In this document: one piece after another, positions 44,281-52,986 of the stretch | How positions within the stretch are numbered: position 1 is the first letter of the stretch | Layout of the letters: each line of letters opens with the position of its first letter | Program-made: the position numbers and the translations under genes | The notes under the pieces: model-generated | The model's database searches: none | Told to the model about the DNA's origin: nothing | The model's input: only the letters and a program-made list of their open reading frames with translations | Source of the DNA: Gallaecimonas kandeliae | GTDB taxonomy: Bacteria > Pseudomonadota > Gammaproteobacteria > Enterobacterales > Gallaecimonadaceae | DNA: 64,000 nucleotides | Assembly (NCBI RefSeq): GCF_030450055.1 | Contig: NZ_CP118480.1 | Location: 3,595,501-3,659,500, forward strand | Direction of reading: 5' to 3'

Positions 44281-44670
44281 TCAGGCGGCGAAGCGCTGCT
44301 GGAGGTAGGCGTTGATGTCCGAAGACTCGTAGAGCCATTCCTCCCGGCCGTCTTCATGGGCGATGTGCAGGCAGGGCACCTGGCCCTTGCCGCCGCCGGC
44401 CAGCAGGGCCTGGCGGGCCGCGGGATCGCGCCTGATGTTGGCCATGGCGATAGGCAGGGCCAGGCGGTGCACCTCTTTCTTGACCTTGATGCAGAAGGGG
44501 CAGGTGGCGAACTGGTAGAGGGTCAGGCCGTGACAGGCGGCGTCCACCTCGGCCTGGGCCTCAGGGCTGCGGGAGACGGGCTTGGGCTTGCTGAGCACCG
44601 CGTAAATCAGCATGAAGGGCATCAACAGGCGGCGAAGTACGAAGAAAAACAAACGGATAACAGCTCTCAT
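44281..44670 (-). CDS. Membrane-anchored glutaredoxin-like protein
   Basis: 129-residue protein. An N-terminal hydrophobic helix with a basic flank (MRAVIRLFFFVLRRLLMPFMLIYAVL) precedes a glutaredoxin/GST-N-type domain with redox motif CPFC (YQFATCPFCIKVKKEV, about 57-72), the cis-proline VPCLHI and an ESSDINAYL end. The helix would tether the domain at the inner membrane; side and partner are unknown. ATG 44670 has AGGAAG upstream, whereas the longer frame start lacks one. Confidence 0.82.
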   Translation of the reverse strand: MRAVIRLFFFVLRRLLMPFMLIYAVLSKPKPVSRSPEAQAEVDAACHGLTLYQFATCPFCIKVKKEVHRLALPIAMANIRRDPAARQALLAGGGKGQVPCLHIAHEDGREEWLYESSDINAYLQQRFAA

Positions 44671-44766
44671 GGCCTTCCTCTGCCCGGCGGGCATACAGCG
44701 GTTGGAAAGTAGGAAGGGGCCAGTCTACCCGCCTGGCCAGCTTTTCGCCAAATCTGGCCAGGCCAT

Positions 44767-44793
44767 GAAAAAGCCGCCCTGAGGCGGCTTTCT
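44767..44793 (-). terminator. Terminator of the CocE-type gene
   Basis: AGCCGCC-CTGA-GGCGGCT stem with A5 on the left (T-tract on minus), two nt past the hydrolase stop. Confidence 0.82.
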
Positions 44794-44795
44794 TC

Positions 44796-46664
44796 TTACT
44801 TCAGCACCTGGAAGCTCACCGAGCTTGGGTATTGGGCCGAGTGGTAGAGCCTGTGGGTGGCGCGCACATAGTCTTCTTTCTTGGCCTCGAAGATGTTGGG
44901 CACGTACTTCTGGGGGTTGAGATCCAGGAAGGGGAAGAGCGAGCTCTGCACCTGGATCTGCAGCCTGTGGCCGCGCTTGATGTCGTGCAGCACGTCGTAG
45001 AGGCTGAATTTGACCTCGGTCGGCCGGTTGGGCACGAAGGCCTCGGGGTGGCTGAAGCCGTTGCGGAAGCGGCCGCGGATCACCCCCCAGCGCACCAGCT
45101 CATGGCGGTTGCCGGTGGCGTCGTCCTTCTTGGCGGTGTTCTCGTCGCTGCCGGGGAAGACGTCCACCAGCTTGACGACGATGTCGGCGGCGCTCTGGTC
45201 GGTGGAGAACCAGAGATCCAGGTCCAACTGGCCGGCGATGGTCATGTCTTCGCTGGCGGGCGCCGTGTTGAACACCAGCACGTCGGGGCGGCGGGCGGCG
45301 AAGCGTTGGTCGGCGGCCATGTAGTCGCGGTCCCAGCCGCGGGTGATGGCGGTGGATTGGGGCACCGGCTTGTTGGGATCGGCGATGTAGTCGCTGAAGC
45401 CGCCCTTGGCGTCCTTGTGGTCCAGCAGCCGCTCGCCGTTACCGAAGTAGAGGGTTTCCTTGGCGGTGTGCTTGGGCGGCCAGGTATCGAAACGGCGCCA
45501 GCGGTTGGCGCCCGTTTCGAAGACGGTGGCCTTGGCCAGATCCGGATCGTCCTTGCCCTTGAGGTAGTGGTTGAAGAAGGGCAGCTGAACATTGTCCTGG
45601 AACCACTTGGCGGTGTCGAAGCCGAACTGGGCCTCGCCCATGTGGCTGCCGTCGCCGCGGTTCCATTGGCCGTGGTACCAGGGGCCCATCACCAGCTGCA
45701 CGTTGTCCTTGTCGTTGTGGTGGGACATGGTGGCGTAGGTGGCCAGGGCGCCGTAGAGATCCTCGGTGTCGTACCAGCCCCCCACCACCAGAGTGGCCGG
45801 CTTGGTGTCCTTGAGGTGGGGCAGCACGTTGCGGGCCTGCCAGTAGCTGTCGTAGTTGGGGTGCTGGGTCAGCTCGTTCCAGAAAGGCCTGTCGTTCTTG
45901 AAATAGCGCTTGTTGACGTTGCCGTGGGGGCCTAGGTCCTTGAAGAACTGGTAGCCGTCCGGGGTCGGCAGCTTGAAGCCTTCCGGCCAGGCGGCCATGG
46001 TACCGTCACGGGGCTTGTCGAAACTGTCGAAGAAGAGGAAGGCCATGGGGGTGACGAAGGCGCCGTTGCGGTGGAAGTCGTCGAAGAACCAGTCACCTAT
46101 GGGGGCCTGGGGGGAGATGGCCTTGAGCGCCTTGTGGGCGTGGATGGAGGCCACCGAGGTGTAGTAGCCGGGGTAGGAGATGCCCCACATGCCCACCTTG
46201 CCGTTGTTGTCCGGCACGTTTTTCACCAGCCAGTCGATGCTGTCGTAGCTGTCGGTGGCGTCGTCTGTGGCCTTGCCGCCCTTCTCGAAGGCGTCCTGGG
46301 GCCTCATGTTGACGAAGTCGCCCTGGGACATGAACTTACCGCGCACGTCCTGGAAGACGAAGATGTAGCCTTCCTTCTCGAAACTCTCGCTGGGGCCCAG
46401 GGCCTTCTTGTACTTGTCGCTGCCGTAAGGGCCCACGTCGTAGGGGGTGCGCTGCAGCAGGATAGGGTACTTGTGGCTGTGGTCATAGGGCACGTAGACG
46501 GAGGTGAACAGCTTGGCCCCGTCGCGCATCGGGACCTGGTATTCGTACTTGGCGTAGTGGCTGCGGATGTACTGGGCGCGGGCCTGGTCGGCCTCGTCGC
46601 CGGCCAGGGCGGCGCAAGACAACCCCAGGGCGGCCAGGGCCAGGGCGGCTTTGGTCATTTTCAT
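44796..46664 (-). CDS. CocE/NonD-family exported hydrolase (S15 fold)
   Basis: 622-residue protein with a signal peptide (MKMTKAALALAALGLSCAALA). An alpha/beta-hydrolase domain has the nucleophile elbow GISYPGYY (about 167-174), an oxyanion-region RTPYDVGPYG and a C-terminal jelly-roll domain, as in X-Pro dipeptidyl-peptidase, cocaine esterase and glutaryl-7-ACA acylase relatives. Likely a periplasmic or secreted peptidase/acylase; the substrate is not predictable. AAGGAAG precedes the ATG. Confidence 0.9.
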   Translation of the reverse strand: MKMTKAALALAALGLSCAALAGDEADQARAQYIRSHYAKYEYQVPMRDGAKLFTSVYVPYDHSHKYPILLQRTPYDVGPYGSDKYKKALGPSESFEKEGYIFVFQDVRGKFMSQGDFVNMRPQDAFEKGGKATDDATDSYDSIDWLVKNVPDNNGKVGMWGISYPGYYTSVASIHAHKALKAISPQAPIGDWFFDDFHRNGAFVTPMAFLFFDSFDKPRDGTMAAWPEGFKLPTPDGYQFFKDLGPHGNVNKRYFKNDRPFWNELTQHPNYDSYWQARNVLPHLKDTKPATLVVGGWYDTEDLYGALATYATMSHHNDKDNVQLVMGPWYHGQWNRGDGSHMGEAQFGFDTAKWFQDNVQLPFFNHYLKGKDDPDLAKATVFETGANRWRRFDTWPPKHTAKETLYFGNGERLLDHKDAKGGFSDYIADPNKPVPQSTAITRGWDRDYMAADQRFAARRPDVLVFNTAPASEDMTIAGQLDLDLWFSTDQSAADIVVKLVDVFPGSDENTAKKDDATGNRHELVRWGVIRGRFRNGFSHPEAFVPNRPTEVKFSLYDVLHDIKRGHRLQIQVQSSLFPFLDLNPQKYVPNIFEAKKEDYVRATHRLYHSAQYPSSVSFQVLK

Positions 46665-46750
46665 GGCATCTTCCTTTTGTTTTCCCTAGCTTTACCCGCT
46701 CGACCCGCCGTTGCCAAGCCCCAGGCCGCCGGGGCGACGCCTGGGCCCGT

Positions 46751-47617
46751 TCAACGGGCCAGGTAATGCTGGGTCAGGGCCATCCACAGCGGCATGGTGG
46801 CCAATGTCGCCAGGGTGCTGAGCATGATGGTGGCGGTGGCCGCCGGCCTTTCCTTGACGAAGGGCAGCACGTTGACGGCCGTGGGGCAGGCCGCCAGCAG
46901 CACCAGCACCTGGGCCTCCCGGCCACCCAGGCCAAAGAGCCAGGTGCCCAGCCACACCAGGGCCGGCAGCCCCAGCAGCTTGGCCAGGGCCAACACCAGG
47001 CTCTCACCCCACTGGCCGCGGCTGAACGGCGGCAGGCTGGCCAGGGCCGCCCCCAGGCAGATAAGGGCGCAGCCGATGGCGCCGTTGCCCAGCAGTTCCA
47101 GGCTCTTTATCAAGGCCTGGGGCGGCTTGAGGCCCAGGGCGTTGAGGGCCAGGCCCGTCATCAGGGCGGCGATCATGGGGTTCTTGAGGGTGGCCAGCAA
47201 CGGCTTGAGGCCCCGGCCCTGGACCAGGGCGAAGAGGCTGTAGAGCACCAGGGAATGGAAGGCGATGATGGCGATGGCCACGTCCACCCCGGCCTGGCCC
47301 TGCAAGGCGGCGATCACCGGCAGCCCCACCAGCACCGTATTGGAAAAACTGCCGGCCAGGGCGCCCGGCGCGCGGACCTTGACGGCCAGCAGCAGGAACA
47401 GCAGCGCCACAGGGCCGTAGTAGGCCAGGCTGTAAGGCCCCAGCAGGTGCAGATCCAGCCGCAGGGTGCCCAGCAGCAGGAAGGCCGGCACCAGCACGCT
47501 GAAGGTGAGGCGGGCAAAGCCCTGCCAGAAGGCGGCGGGCAGCAGGGCACGGCGGGCCGCCAGGAAACTCAGGGCGACGATGAGGCAGAGGGGTAGCAGG
47601 GCGTTGAAAACCAGCAT
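46751..47617 (-). CDS. AEC-family (auxin efflux carrier type) permease
   Basis: 288-residue inner-membrane transporter with ten predicted helices in two five-helix halves. AGSFSNTVLVGLPVIAALQG in the fourth or fifth helix is the AEC signature, and LLAACPTAVNVLPFVKE resembles the matching second-half motif. Members export small organic acids or amino acids; the substrate here is unknown. The start at 47617 (MLVFNALLPLCLIVALSFL) gives the family N-terminus; the much longer open frame upstream is antisense noise. Confidence 0.85.
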   Translation of the reverse strand: MLVFNALLPLCLIVALSFLAARRALLPAAFWQGFARLTFSVLVPAFLLLGTLRLDLHLLGPYSLAYYGPVALLFLLLAVKVRAPGALAGSFSNTVLVGLPVIAALQGQAGVDVAIAIIAFHSLVLYSLFALVQGRGLKPLLATLKNPMIAALMTGLALNALGLKPPQALIKSLELLGNGAIGCALICLGAALASLPPFSRGQWGESLVLALAKLLGLPALVWLGTWLFGLGGREAQVLVLLAACPTAVNVLPFVKERPAATATIMLSTLATLATMPLWMALTQHYLAR

Positions 47618-47675
47618 CTTTTTTGGGCAGCAAGGGTAAGTGACGGGGGGCCAGTCTAGCACGGCCCCAAGGGGC

Positions 47676-48008
47676 TCAGCGGCAAGGGCCGGCGCGGAAC
47701 TGCACCAACTTGGGCGCCCTGCGGCTGTACCAGAGGATGCTGGCGACAGTGGCCGCCAGGGCCGCCCCCGGCAGCGACCAGAGGGGCCAGACAGGCCCCT
47801 GGCCGGCCAGCACCCTGTCCAGGGACAAATTGGTGAAGGTGCCGACGACGGCAACCAGCAGCAGCAGCCAGGCACAGAACAGCAGGATATAGAGGGACCA
47901 GTTCTCCAGGTGGCGCACGCCGTAGCGGATCTGGGCACCGCAGCGGTGGCAGTCCTGGGCGCCATGCACGGAGCGCCCGTAGCAGAAGGGGCAGATCAGG
48001 GTCTTCAT
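47676..48008 (-). CDS. Zinc-ribbon plus two-helix membrane protein
   Basis: 110-residue protein. CPFC at residues 6-9 and CHRCGAQ at about 20-26 form a zinc ribbon, and hydrophobic segments at about 38-60 and 72-92 span the membrane. AAGGAAGG precedes the ATG. Function unknown; similar ribbon-plus-helix proteins are common near AEC and other transport genes but have no known role. Confidence 0.75.
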   Translation of the reverse strand: MKTLICPFCYGRSVHGAQDCHRCGAQIRYGVRHLENWSLYILLFCAWLLLLVAVVGTFTNLSLDRVLAGQGPVWPLWSLPGAALAATVASILWYSRRAPKLVQFRAGPCR

Positions 48009-48098
48009 GGACCTTCCTTGGCTGAACAGGAGACGGCTTTGAAACCGGCCGTTAACATACTACCGCCGGCGTCTCCTGACCAGCCCCCCCATGGTCAG

Positions 48099-48117
48099 AG
48101 CTGGCTGCGCACCGGCA
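48099..48117 (+). repeat. 19-bp direct repeat, left copy
   Basis: AGCTGGCTGCGCACCGGCA, identical to 50623-50641. Read on the minus strand it encodes PVRSQL, the last residues of the phospholipase-D gene, here followed by TGA. It marks the left edge of the toxin-immunity insertion. Confidence 0.85.
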
Positions 48118-48245
48118 TTTGGCCCGCATCAGCCTTAGTCAAAACAGCAAAAGCCGCAAGACGTCATGCCATGGGTATGGCTGCCCCTGGTGTTAGCATT
48201 GTTCCCCTCACGCCGGCAGGGAAGCCGGCACTGAAGGGGGCAAGG

Positions 48246-49049
48246 ATGCTGGAAAAATACGACAAGGCCAGGCAGGGCCTGGATCAGAGGCCGTCTCTCG
48301 AGAACGTTGAAGTCATCAGGCCGGCACCGGCGGCCAACAAGGCCAGCCAGCCCAAGCCCGCTCCCCAGCGGCCCCGCAGCCAAAGCCAGGGCGCCAGCAG
48401 CGCCAAGTCGGGGGACGTCCAACCACGCAGGGCGCCTGGCTACCAGATCCATCCCGACGCCAAGCCACCCAAGGTAGGGGACCAGACCTTCAAGCGACTG
48501 CACCCGGATGGCGTCGAGACGGAGCGCTATACGTTGCTGGGAAACGGCATGCCCCTGGGCGCCGAGGCCGGTAAACCACCCAGCCATTTGAAGGGCCTGA
48601 AGGAACTACCGGACGACCACGAACAACTGGTGGCCGAGGGCTGGCCCACCTTGGACTATGTCAACGCCAAGGGTCAGCACGCCGAAGACTTTGCCAACTT
48701 CGCCGACGCCGAGGCGGTGATACTGCCGGAGGGCACCACCCTCTACCGCATCGTCGACGAGAACGCCTACGACGCCGGCGCCTACTGGGCCCTGGAGAAG
48801 CCGGCAAGCAAGGCCCAATGGCGCAACGGCTACGCCGTCAAGGACGACTGGAACGACAACGGCTACTATGTCAGCCATACCGTCGGCAAGGGCGGCCTCA
48901 AAGCCTGGAAGGGCACCGTCGCCGCCCAGCCCTACCGCAGTACCCCAAAACGCTGCCACCTGCCTGGGGGCCAGACCCAGCTGTTCATTACCCCGGGCGG
49001 CGTGGCACCCACCCCTCCCCAACTGACCCACTGGAGCGACAATGGATAA
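48246..49049 (+). CDS. Putative polymorphic toxin / effector
   Basis: 267-residue protein without a signal peptide. Residues 1-70 are Pro/Gln/Ser-rich and likely disordered. The C-terminal half (about 120-255) carries FANFADAEAVILPEGTTLYRIVD, AYWALEKPASKAQWRNGYAVKDDWNDNGYYVSHTV, GGLKAWKGTVAAQ and LPGGQTQLFI, a layout I associate with toxin domains of bacterial effectors, possibly ADP-ribosyltransferase-like. The catalytic residues cannot be confirmed. AAGGGGG lies 7 nt before the ATG. The stop overlaps the next gene in ATGGATAA. No secretion genes are adjacent, so the delivery route is unknown. Confidence 0.65.
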   Translation: MLEKYDKARQGLDQRPSLENVEVIRPAPAANKASQPKPAPQRPRSQSQGASSAKSGDVQPRRAPGYQIHPDAKPPKVGDQTFKRLHPDGVETERYTLLGNGMPLGAEAGKPPSHLKGLKELPDDHEQLVAEGWPTLDYVNAKGQHAEDFANFADAEAVILPEGTTLYRIVDENAYDAGAYWALEKPASKAQWRNGYAVKDDWNDNGYYVSHTVGKGGLKAWKGTVAAQPYRSTPKRCHLPGGQTQLFITPGGVAPTPPQLTHWSDNG

Positions 49050-49572
49050 GGCCACCAAGAAGCAGGCCCTGCTTAACTACTTCTCCAGCTTCGACTATGC
49101 CCAGGAGCTGGTGCTGGACCACGACGACCTGGTGCGCTGGCTGGAGGAGTGCATCGAAGACTTCCACCTGCGCAACCCGCCGGAGCTGACAAGGGACTGG
49201 AAGGTCTGGGAGACACCGGACGAATGGGAGCGGCGGGTGCTGGCCAACTTCAGGGGCACCAACAATGGCTTCCACCAGGCACTGGAGCTCTACCGCCAGG
49301 GCGCGACGGACATGATGGAAGACTACGCCGGCTCCATGCGCAGCCTGTCCAAGGATATGGATGTGGTCAGCGACCGCTGGTTCGACTATGTAGACGATTA
49401 CAAAGGCCGTAAATATGCGTCAGCAATGAACGAAATGCGCAAGAAGGCCGCCAATATCTACTACACCCTGTCGGACTACTGGGGTGAGGACAACGAAGAC
49501 ATCCTCAAAGAGCACATTACAGGTCCCATCAACGAGACCAAGCTCAGGGAATACCTGCCCGGCCATGGATAA
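49042..49572 (+). CDS. Putative immunity protein, paralogue 1
   Basis: 176-residue acidic, mostly helical soluble protein without known domain. The first 70 residues (MDKATKKQALLNYFSSFDYAQELVLDHDDLV..., WETPDEWERRVLANFRGTN) are shared with the two following genes. From about residue 74 it diverges more than they do from each other. It starts within the toxin stop (8-nt overlap), which predicts coupled translation. Position and duplication suggest an immunity protein; this is inference. Confidence 0.7.
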   Translation: MDKATKKQALLNYFSSFDYAQELVLDHDDLVRWLEECIEDFHLRNPPELTRDWKVWETPDEWERRVLANFRGTNNGFHQALELYRQGATDMMEDYAGSMRSLSKDMDVVSDRWFDYVDDYKGRKYASAMNEMRKKAANIYYTLSDYWGEDNEDILKEHITGPINETKLREYLPGHG

Positions 49573-50089
49573 GGCCACCAAGAAGCAGGCCCTGCTCAAC
49601 TACTTCTCCAGCTTCGATTATGCACAGGAGCTGGTGCTGGACCACGACGACCTGGTGAGCTGGCTGGAGGAATGCATCGAAGACTTCCGCCTGCGCAACC
49701 CGCCGGAGTTGACCCAAGACTGGCAGGTCTGGGAGACCCCCGACGAATGGGAGCGGCGGGTGCTGACCAACTTCAGGAGCACCAACCAGAGGTTCCACCA
49801 GGCACTGGGACTGTATCGGCAAGGGGACACCGAGCTGATGGAAAGGGTCTGCAGTGCCATCCGGGGCCTATCCAAGAACATGGATGTGGTCAGCGAGCGC
49901 TGGTTCAAGTATGTGGACAGCTACAAGGCAAGGAAATACGCAGCAGCCTATAACGACGTAAGCGAGAAGGCCGCCAATGTCTACAACACGCTAAGGGGAC
50001 GATGGGGAGAGGATAAAATACTTAGAGAAACAATCACCGACCCCATCGACGAAGCCAAGCTCAAGGAATACCTGCCCGGCCATGGATAA
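49565..50089 (+). CDS. Putative immunity protein, paralogue 2
   Basis: 174-residue paralogue. By my reading it differs from paralogue 3 at nine positions in the first ~137 residues, then the last ~37 (RGRWGEDKILRETITDPIDEAKLKEYL) diverge sharply. It begins inside the stop of paralogue 1 via the same ATGGATAA overlap and ends in LPGHG, like paralogue 1. Confidence 0.7.
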   Translation: MDKATKKQALLNYFSSFDYAQELVLDHDDLVSWLEECIEDFRLRNPPELTQDWQVWETPDEWERRVLTNFRSTNQRFHQALGLYRQGDTELMERVCSAIRGLSKNMDVVSERWFKYVDSYKARKYAAAYNDVSEKAANVYNTLRGRWGEDKILRETITDPIDEAKLKEYLPGHG

Positions 50090-50615
50090 GGCCACCAAGA
50101 AGCAGGCCCTGCTCAACTACTTCTCCAGCTTCGACTATGCACAGGAGCTGGTGCTGGACCACGACGACCTAGTGCGCTGGCTGGAGAAATGCATCGAAGA
50201 CTTCCGCCTGCGCAACCCGCCGGAGCTTACCAACGACTGGCAGGTCTGGGAGACACCGGACGAATGGGAGCGGCGGGTGCTGGCCAACTTCAGGGGCACC
50301 AACCAGAGGTTCCACCAAGCCCTGGGGCTCTACCGTCAGGGGGACAGGGAGCTGATGGAGCGGGTCTGCAGTTCCATACTAGGGCTATCCAAGAATATGG
50401 ATGTGGTCAGCGAACGCTGGTTCAAGTACGTGGACAACTACAAGGCAAGGAAATACGCAGCAGCCTATAACGATGTGAGCGAGAAGGCCGCCAATATCTA
50501 CTACACCCTGCGCGGCACTTGGCACGACAACGAGATCCTGGACGAAGTGATCACCGGCCTCATCAACGAGGCCAAGCTCAGGGAATACCTGCCCGAGAAG
50601 CCGCCGCAAAGCTGA
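50082..50615 (+). CDS. Putative immunity protein, paralogue 3
   Basis: 177-residue paralogue, last of the array. It has its own C-terminal tail (LPEKPPQS) instead of LPGHG, because no further gene overlaps it. It starts in the stop of paralogue 2 (ATGGATAA). Its stop is 7 nt before the right-hand direct repeat and 4 nt from the convergent phospholipase gene end. Confidence 0.7.
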   Translation: MDKATKKQALLNYFSSFDYAQELVLDHDDLVRWLEKCIEDFRLRNPPELTNDWQVWETPDEWERRVLANFRGTNQRFHQALGLYRQGDRELMERVCSSILGLSKNMDVVSERWFKYVDNYKARKYAAAYNDVSEKAANIYYTLRGTWHDNEILDEVITGLINEAKLREYLPEKPPQS

Positions 50616-50618
50616 GCC

Positions 50619-52115
50619 TTAAAGCTGGCTGCGCACCGGCAGCCAGGACAGCACCCTGGCCAGGGCTCGCCGCCAGAGGCTGGCCTGGGGTTCCACCGAG
50701 GAACTCCAGACGCTTTGCTCCTGGCAGCGCCGCCACAACAGCCGGGTGCCGCTGAAGTCGGGCTGCCAGCTCTGCTCCCCTCCCAGGTAGCCCTGCACCC
50801 AGTCCTCCAGGGCCGAGACCAGCTCGGGGCTGTCCAGCAACAAACCCATCTCGGTATTGATGAAGATGGAGCGCGGATCCAGGTTGAAGGTGCCGAGGTA
50901 GAGGCGGCGGCGGTCGTAGAGGATCAGCTTGGCATGGAGGCTGGAAGAGCTGCCGGCTTCCTTGCCGCCGGGCAGCTCGGCGTCGGGGGCCAGTTCATAG
51001 AGGCCGACCCCGGCGCTGAGCATGGCCTGGCGCTGGGCGGCATAGCCGGTGTGGGCCAGCACCACGTCGTTGGCGGCCAGGCTGTTGGTGAGAATGCGGT
51101 TCTGCACGCCTCGGCCGCAGAGCACCCCCATCAGGGCGATGATCTCGGCTGAAGGCACCAGGTAGGGGCTGACCACCAGCAGGTCCGAGCTGGTTTCCCT
51201 GGCGAGGCGCGCCAGCACCAGGGCCGTATGGGAGCCGCCCCGGCGCCGCTTGCGGCGCAGGGGATGTATCTTGGAGGGCTGGTCGAACAGCACCTGCATG
51301 GTGCCGGGCAGCAAGGGCTTGTCCAGCACCCCCTTGGGCAGGCTCCTGAGCAGGGCCTGGCATTGGGGCTTGTCCCAGAAATCGTGCAGCTTCCTGAAGG
51401 CCATCCTGGCCTCGATGCGCAGCGGCCGCAGGGCGATGAGGCGGGTGACGGGCACGGCCCACTGGGAGTTGTAGAAGAGATCGAAGGCCTGCCCCACCTC
51501 AAGGGCCACCTCCCCCACCGCCAGCAGGTCCAGGTCCAGGAAATTGCGCCTGGGGTGCAGCCCGAAGTACTCGTCCCCCACGTTGCGCCCCCCCAGCACC
51601 ACCACTTCGCCGTCCACCACCAGGGCCTTGTTGTGCATGCGGTGGTTGGCGCGGGAAAAATCCCAGAGCCATTCCAGGGGCCTGGTGATGGGGGTCAGAA
51701 CCCGGCTGCCGAAGGGGTTGAAGAGGCGGATCTGGATATTGGCGTGGGCGTTGAGCCGGGCGATCAGGGGGTCGTCGTCGGTGTGGATGTCGTCGATCAG
51801 CAGCCGCACCCGCACCCCGCGATCGGCGGCGTCCAGCAGGGCCGCCAGCAGCAGCTTGCCGGAAGTGTCCACCCGCCACTGGTAGTACTGGGCGTCGATG
51901 CTGGAACTGGCCGCCTCGATCAGCGCCAGCCTGACCGCCAGGGCCTCCTTGTTGTCGGCCAGCAGCCGCACCCCCAGGCCCAGCCTGGCCTGCCAAGGCT
52001 TGTGGGGCAATGGGGGCAGCAGCCTGGAGGGCTCGCGGGCAAAGCGCGGCACCCTGTTGACGGCACCGGCCACCAGCAGCGACAGGGTGGTGAGCCACCA
52101 GCGGGCGCTGCTCAT
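50619..52115 (-). CDS. Phospholipase-D family cardiolipin synthase, ClsC-like
   Basis: 498-residue enzyme with two HKD catalytic motifs: HNKALVVDGEVVVLGGRN (about 163-180) and HAKLILYDRRRLYLGTFNLDPRS (about 393-415). Spacing and sequence resemble the ClsC/YmdC branch of cardiolipin synthases; it starts with a short hydrophobic segment. It probably transfers phosphatidyl groups at the inner membrane. The final 19 bp are duplicated 2.5 kb away, beyond the toxin module, and the present TAA stop differs from the TGA after the other copy, suggesting the gene end was remade by the insertion. Confidence 0.88.
   Translation of the reverse strand: MSSARWWLTTLSLLVAGAVNRVPRFAREPSRLLPPLPHKPWQARLGLGVRLLADNKEALAVRLALIEAASSSIDAQYYQWRVDTSGKLLLAALLDAADRGVRVRLLIDDIHTDDDPLIARLNAHANIQIRLFNPFGSRVLTPITRPLEWLWDFSRANHRMHNKALVVDGEVVVLGGRNVGDEYFGLHPRRNFLDLDLLAVGEVALEVGQAFDLFYNSQWAVPVTRLIALRPLRIEARMAFRKLHDFWDKPQCQALLRSLPKGVLDKPLLPGTMQVLFDQPSKIHPLRRKRRRGGSHTALVLARLARETSSDLLVVSPYLVPSAEIIALMGVLCGRGVQNRILTNSLAANDVVLAHTGYAAQRQAMLSAGVGLYELAPDAELPGGKEAGSSSSLHAKLILYDRRRLYLGTFNLDPRSIFINTEMGLLLDSPELVSALEDWVQGYLGGEQSWQPDFSGTRLLWRRCQEQSVWSSSVEPQASLWRRALARVLSWLPVRSQL
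50623..50641 (+). repeat. 19-bp direct repeat, right copy
   Basis: AGCTGGCTGCGCACCGGCA, within the last codons of the phospholipase-D gene; identical to 48099-48117 and in the same orientation. Confidence 0.85.
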
Positions 52116-52337
52116 GGGGCCGGCACCGGTGGGCGCAAGGACAAGGGGGACAAGGTCTGGGGTCTCCTTAGGGACTGCTGGAGATATAACATAGATAACA
52201 ATAACTTGCTGTAGGTCTCTCGGCTAGATCATCACCAGGCTAGTCATTTTTTAACCAGAAAAGCCCCGACTGTCATGGTGTTGCCCCGCGGCCTTTGTTA
52301 TGGTGCGCCGCGCAAAAGGTATCCAAAGGAGTGGATC

Positions 52338-52982
52338 ATGCGCAAAACCCTCGTCATCGCCGCCCTGGCCCTGGCCGGCTGTGCCCAGGCACCGGTCAAA
52401 CCCAGGCCCCAGTTCGACGTGGTGGTCACCCAGGCCAGGCTGGAGCCCCAGCCGGTCAAGTCGCCCAGCCTGCAACAGGTGCGTCGCCTGGTGGTGGCGG
52501 ACCTGTCACCCCGCATCGAGAACCCCCAACCCGGCGCCCGCCGCCTCTACCAGAGCCTGATCAGGGAAACGGCGGCCCTGGTGGCCAAGGACAAGCATTA
52601 CCAGTGGGTGACGCCGGAGCGCTTCGCCTACCAGTTCGACCTTTTGGCCCCGGCCAAGCTGCCCCAGGGCCAGGCCCTGGACCAGCTGCTGGCCGACACC
52701 GCCCACCGGCTGGGGGCCGATGGGGTGCTGGTGGTGGAACTGCATGACAGGCGTGGTGGCGGCGGTTACCTGCCGCCCCAGGGGGCCGAGGTCACCGCCA
52801 GCCTGAGGTTGATGCACCAGGGCCGGGACCTCTGGCAGCAAAAAGAAGCCCTGGCCTGGGTGGACGCCGACCTCGGCCTGGCCCTGGTGGACCAGGCCAG
52901 CCTCGACAGCGAGGTCAGGGGCTTCATGGCGCCCCTGGTCCAGGCCCTCAAGGAAGACTACAGGCCGGCAAGCCGCCTCTGA
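52338..52982 (+). CDS. Lipoprotein of unknown function
   Basis: 214-residue lipoprotein (MRKTLVIAALALAGC; cysteine at about residue 15). The body has LSPRIENPQPGARRLYQSLIRETAALVA and GADGVLVVEL, a pattern reminiscent of lipoproteins of the DUF799/GNA1162 or ABC-auxiliary type, but I cannot decide. ATG 52338 is chosen for the signal peptide and an AAGGAG 8 nt upstream. It converges on the FAA-hydrolase gene, with 4 nt between stops. Confidence 0.75.
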   Translation: MRKTLVIAALALAGCAQAPVKPRPQFDVVVTQARLEPQPVKSPSLQQVRRLVVADLSPRIENPQPGARRLYQSLIRETAALVAKDKHYQWVTPERFAYQFDLLAPAKLPQGQALDQLLADTAHRLGADGVLVVELHDRRGGGGYLPPQGAEVTASLRLMHQGRDLWQQKEALAWVDADLGLALVDQASLDSEVRGFMAPLVQALKEDYRPASRL

Positions 52983-52986
52983 GGCC

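Noticed and set aside
47618-47965. 116-residue N-terminal extension of the AEC permease
   Set aside because: The AEC family begins at MLVFNALLPL (47617); the extension is antisense-like, overlaps the zinc-ribbon gene on the same strand, and has no family similarity.
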